From Nicotiana tabacum (taxonomy: Eukaryota > Streptophyta > Magnoliopsida > Solanales > Solanaceae): a stretch of DNA of 64,000 nucleotides. The notes under the pieces were generated by a model that saw only the letters and a list, made by a program, of their open reading frames with translations, searched no databases and was not told where the DNA came from. The DNA is taken from the NCBI RefSeq assembly GCF_000715075.1, contig NC_134081.1:66141153-66205152 (forward strand), given 5' to 3'. A program made the position numbers and the translations under genes. Shown piece by piece: positions 59,238 through 64,000 of this stretch. Each line of letters starts with the position of its first letter. Position 1 is the first letter of the stretch.

Positions 59238-62200
59238 TGTCACGACCCAAAATCTAACTAGTCGTGATGGCACCTAACCCAACCCGCTAGGTAAGCCAAT
59301 TAAAAACAATATTTACTCGGAAAAATAAATGATGAAATATCTGAACTTTTGTACAACTTCCCAAGGACTGGTAGTACAAATCATGAGCTTCTAAGATTTA
59401 GAGTTTAGAAAGCTGGTATGAAATAAATACATCATCTGTTCGAAATATTCATAAATAGATTTATAAATTTTAAGCTACCAAGAACAAAAAGCAACTATAC
59501 CCGGAACGTAAGTACGTCTCCAATGCCATCTCCCGCCATACGCAGCAACACTAGCTCCAAAATCTGCATGCAAGGTGCAGAAGTGTAGCATGAGTAAAAC
59601 CGATCCCATGTACTCAATAAGTAACAAACCTAACCTTAGGTTGAAAGAAGTGACGAGCTTGGACAACGGTCAGAGTCCAACACCAATAACCAAGAACAAC
59701 TCGTAACAATATAATAAAACAATATAAGTAATAACTCAAAGATATGATGCTTAGCTCGTTCACTGTTATGGAATAAAGGCATGCTTTTCAGGTATAACAG
59801 TAAAACCCAAATCTTTCATCGAAATCACCAAAATACGAGTATATTAGAAAAACTATGATTTTTCCCAAACGTTCAACAACAGATAAGATATTTCATTATC
59901 ACATAACGTGAGGAAAGTATATGTCTATGCTTATATGACAATATACATGTCAAGTCATCAATTATCATATACCGTCTAGCATGAGAAAAAATGCACCTCT
60001 ATGCCTACATGCCAAGTATGCATGTCAAATGTAATGCATCACAGTGATAATCTCAGGTACTCACACTCTCAGAGTACTCAATCTGCCTGTCTCAAACTGC
60101 CACTCATCACACACAATCACTCAACATTGTATTGTACATGTGCTCACTACTGGTATGTCAAACACTGGAGGGGCCGATCCTAACCAAGCGCTAATATATA
60201 AAGCCAATATGGTATGCTGTGGCATGCAACCCGATCCCATAATAATAGATAAAGTCTATAAGGCCTGTTGTGACGTGCAACCCGATCCATAATAATAATA
60301 ATAGATATAAAGCCCATATGGCCTGCTGCGGCATGCAACCCGATCCTATAGTAATAGATAAAGCCTATAGTAATAGATAAAGCCTATAAGGCCTGCTGCG
60401 GCATGCAACCCGATCCCATAGTAATAGATAAAGCCTATAAGGCCTGCTGCGGCATGCAACCCGATCCATAATAACAATAATAAATATAAAGCTAATATGG
60501 CCTGATGCGGCATGCAACCCGATCTCATAATAATAGATAAAGCCTATAAGGCCTGCTGTGATGTGAAAACCGATCCATAATAATAAGAAGAGTCACAAAC
60601 CTAATATGGCCTGCTGCGCCTTGCAGCTTGATCCACAGTAACACTCACAATACGTCTCTTAGGCCCACCTCAAACATCAATTTCTTAAGTCTCAATGGCT
60701 CACAATATCGTACCACTCAGCCCAAACAATGATAACATGTGATGTAACAGTAAATGATAAATATAGATTATGATATGTTATGTAAATGATGAATCATGAC
60801 GGAGTATATAATTACAGTTAGAGCAGATAACTCAAGACAACAAAGGTAGGCTCATTTGGACTCAACCGAATAAGTGCATAGCCTAAACATGATTTCTATC
60901 ATGATTGGCAACTCATATAATCAAAAAAGCAAGAGAACATGGATGTAACAAGATATAATAGCAAAACCAGTGCGATCATAGTCTAATAGTCGACTAGAAT
61001 CATGATTTTCTCGGTGTATGCCCACACGCTCATCACCTAGCATGTGCGTCACCTCAATACATCTATTATAACATAGTTCCCAGGGTTAAATACTCTCAAA
61101 TCCAAGTTTAGATATGTTACTTAACTTGAACAAGCCAAATCCAATACTGAGCAAGCCAAACAATACTCTAGAAATGCCATCCCACGCGTAACAACCTCTG
61201 AACGACTTGAAACTAGCCAAAAGCAACTCAAATACACAAGTAATGCCATAGGAAACAAACTCAAACGATAATTGTCGAATATTTAATCAATTACTCAAAG
61301 TCAACCAAAACGTCTAACCCAGGCCCACACCTCGAAACCCGAAAAAACTAAAAATTCCGACAACCCATTCGAATACAAGTCCAACCATTCTAATTTCACC
61401 CAAATCCGACATCGAATCGATGTTCAAAACTCAAAAATTAACTTTAGGAAAGTTTTGACAAAACCCCAATTTCTCTGGTTAAATCCCATGTTTTGATATT
61501 AAATGTAGTGATGGATTCATGTATATCTCATAGATATATGTTAGAATTACTTACTCCAAGCTTGTAGATGAAGGTCTAGGTTGAAAACCTTCAAACCCGA
61601 GTGCCCAAGTCTCTAAAGTAGTGAGGAATAAAATAAAAGTCCGAAAATCCTATTTATATAGTACAAGATCTGATCTCCCACAGTGCTTGACCGCACTATT
61701 TGTTTGTGTGGTCCGCACTTCCAAGTTTTGCGGCCGCAATCCATATTGTGCGGCTTCACTTCAGCAGCAACTACACTACTAGTCTTCAGTAAAGTGACCA
61801 TAACTCTCTGTACATATGTCCAAATGATGAATGGTTTATTTTTCTGGAAACTACACTAAATGGGCTACAACCTTTATTTTTGGATCATCTCCAAATTCCT
61901 TATAGATCGCAAGATATAAGCTCCCCAATTCGGACCAAAATACCTGCAGATTTCCTGTTGCGGCCCTCAGTGCGGTCTGCACTTTCACCAATGCCTCCGC
62001 ACTCTGGGGTTTGCAGCCACACTTGAGGCTTTGCCTCAGCACTCCAAACGTGCCCTCAGCACTCTAAAAAGTGCCCTCTGCACTCCTATATCTCCAAAAC
62101 ATCACCAAGGTGCCGAAATGCTCGAACTTGTTCAAAACTCACCCGAACCTCTCGGGTCCCCGTACTATTATCCCAAAAGTCCATAACCACTATCTGGACC

Positions 62201-62792
62201 TATCCAACATCTCAAAACACATACGGAGACATCACATCAAAGGATCAAAGACCAAATCACATGTTAAACTCTCTTAAGTTCATAAACTTCTAAACTTCCA
62301 ACCAAGTGTCCGATTCATGCCTAACTAACTCGGAACATAATCAAACTTTGCACACGAGTTCCAAATGACATAACGAACCTATTCCAACTCCCGGAACAAC
62401 AATCCGAACTCTATAACATCGAAGTCAACTCCCAGTCAAACTTATGAACATTCCAAACCTTCAAATTTCTAACTTTCGCCAATTAGTGCTGAAACCTTCT
62501 AGAAACATCCAAATACAAATACGGGCATACGCCCAAGTCCAAAATCACCATTCGGACCTAACGGAAACATCAAAACTCCATTCCCGGGTCAAATACACAA
62601 AAGTCAAACTTGGTCAACTCTTTCAACTTAAAGCTTTTAAGATGAGAATCATTCTTCCAAATTAGTCCTGAATCACCCGAAAACAAAAAATCGACGATAC
62701 ACACAAGTCATAATACATCATAGGGGGCTACTCATGCCCTCCAACCATCGAATGGAATGCAAATGCTCAAAAAGACCGGTCAAGTCGTTACA
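59238..62792 (-). repeat. E6 3' LTR
   Basis: The minus-strand reading starts TGTAACGACTTG (62792) and ends GGGTCGTGACA (59238). Minus-strand TATATAAATAG lies at 61650..61660, and a cluster of GCGGACCGCA-like words at ~61680..62090. It contains the tandem array at 60200..60650. At 3555 bp it is the longest LTR in the window, partly because of that array. Confidence 0.8.
60200..60650. repeat. Tandem array of ~51/58-bp units in the E6 LTR
   Basis: Eight units start at 60200, 60251, 60309, 60379, 60430, 60488, 60539 and 60597. Each follows AAAGCC-TATAAGGCCTGCTG, CGGCATGCAACCCGATCC, and an ATAATAATAGAT tail. Most spacings alternate between 51 and 58 bases; the third unit has a 19-base duplication of CCTATAGTAATAGATAAAG. 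The last unit is diverged. Confidence 0.9.
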
Positions 62793-62803
62793 TTCTCCCC
62801 CAC
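62793..62803 (-). other. E6 polypurine tract
   Basis: Minus strand GTGGGGGAGAA directly beside the LTR terminus TGTAACGAC. Confidence 0.75.
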
Positions 62804-64000
62804 TTAAACATACATTCGTCCTCGAACGTGCCAAGAGTCGTTCCAAAGTCATCCAATCACTATGTAACCTTACCATGCACATATCCGGGGGTGATCCCAC
62901 GCCACTCCAATCCATATAAGTCCGTCAACGCAACATAACAGAAGATTTTTCTTTCAACCTTAGCCCATACATCTTGGAACCCAATTTCCAACATCTGGAT
63001 TTCCTTACAAGACCCGAATCTCTCATATACACACTGTATAAGTCTGAACAAGCTGTATCAAGTCATAACCATAACCCAAGATATAATCACATGATATACC
63101 ACATAACTCGCATACCCACAACAGTAACTTTTGACCACAATAGCTTCCCAAAAACAAGCCCGACACCAGTAACAAACCTCATATAAACTAAAACTTGTTC
63201 TAACCTTTCGTACACTACCAATGGTGAGAGAAATATGCAGAAACTCATAACCACTCATCATATCAACAAGTCACGGAGCTCTCTCTCATCCGACAAGAAC
63301 CAAAGCCAAATTCTAGGCCGACTTCTAAAATTATTTTTCTATACATACCGTAATCAAATCTGATAGTACCCATTCTAGGTCCAATGACCTCATCTCATCA
63401 AACGCAACCATTCTATTGACATGCCACACCAATACAACCTAAAGCAACAAACTGTAGAATCCGTGCACCAATAAGCAATAATTCAAATGTACTCAAACAT
63501 AAAAAATAACTCAAATGCGAGAACCGTCCTGCAAGATCAACAAGTACCACCACAAACTCAATGCTAGGAACCCATCACACATAGTAGAAACAAAACATAC
63601 GACTTTATCACAAAGGAGCATATCCTAACATAACCCAGTTGCAATGTGTGACCCCATCCAAACACTGTCCATACGAAATACCTCAAGCCACAATACTCAA
63701 AATCAACAACCACACGTAATTCGACATTAAGTACATAGAGTGCATGACCCTAACCGTGGAGAAACGAATAACACAATATAACACAATTCGGAAAGACCAT
63801 AACCAAGGCGTAGTCAACTATTCAACACTCCAAGAACCATCTCGCTTAGATTTCGCCACAAGACCTAGACAGAACGCACCCTGTGTGTAAGTAACCAATA
63901 GATCACAACCCATTGCAGCATAAAAGAGTAACACATATAAAATATCAGAACACAAACAAGCTTATCTCCAACTGAATGGCACACCCCTCAACAATAGCAG
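62804..64000 (-). other. E6 3' spacer
   Basis: Aligns by eye with E3 38704..~39900, including the block that reads CGAGGACGAATGT on the minus strand. No recognised protein; short frames on the minus strand (62718..63261) cannot be connected into one product. Confidence 0.55.

Larger units (their letters stand above)
59238..64000 (-). mobile_element. E6: minus-strand Ty3/gypsy element, 3' LTR and spacer (partial)
   Basis: 3' LTR 59238..62792, PPT just beyond, then spacer to the window end. The spacer is homologous to that of E3, so E3 and E6 belong to related families. The coding region and 5' LTR lie beyond the window. Confidence 0.75.

Noticed and set aside
60200..60650. CRISPR-like regular repeat
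   Set aside because: Plant LTR with direct tandem units and no unique spacers; it is a minisatellite.

Overview
This is plant nuclear DNA, most likely from a Solanaceae species (for example Nicotiana, Capsicum or Solanum). The genome call is an inference from a spliced plant gene with GT-AG introns, AT-rich flanks, plant-type LTR retrotransposons, and hAT, PIF/Harbinger-like, Stowaway-like and Helitron elements. There is nothing prokaryotic here, and I found no rRNA, tRNA or CRISPR.

The only intact host gene lies at 27354..31544 on the + strand. It has seven exons that join into a 219-residue LONELY GUY (LOG) cytokinin riboside 5'-monophosphate phosphoribohydrolase. Nearly everything else is decayed transposable element.

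Layout. 1..20917: a minus-strand Ty3/gypsy element (E1), whose 5' LTR is split by a plus-strand Athila-like Ty3/gypsy element (E2, 7376..~19133) carrying a third, env-position ORF. 20918..22844: AT-rich spacer with a LINE zinc-knuckle remnant near 21.1-21.5 kb. 22845..26025: a hAT-like element holding a second hAT-like element (23199..24065) and a Helitron (24276..25875). 26122..26505: a MITE with a TAA target duplication. 27.1-31.9 kb: LOG. 31999..32220: a decayed Stowaway-like MITE. 32324..45314: a minus-strand Ty3/gypsy element (E3) with most of its internal region lost. Its 3' LTR is split by a 5'-truncated plus-strand Ty3/gypsy element (E3b, ~33740..37013). 45.3-59.2 kb: a probable Ty1/copia 3' end and LTR, cut up by a full-structure plus-strand Ty3/gypsy element (E4, 46096..56320, TSD TTATG) and a solo LTR (E5, 56479..59055). 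59238..64000: the 3' LTR and 3' spacer of another minus-strand element (E6), related to E3.

No retroelement here looks autonomous. The catalytic reverse transcriptase motif is damaged in each of the three RT domains that are present, and most stop codons checked in E4 look like CAG/CAA or TGG converted to stops. Two patterns recur across unrelated LTRs. First, clusters of short GC-rich palindromic words sit directly upstream of the TATA box. Second, diverged tandem repeats sit about 0.6-1.4 kb before the LTR 3' end. E2 also carries an internal copy of the 'palindrome cluster + TATAAATAG' arrangement upstream of its third ORF. These are the least expected structures in the window.
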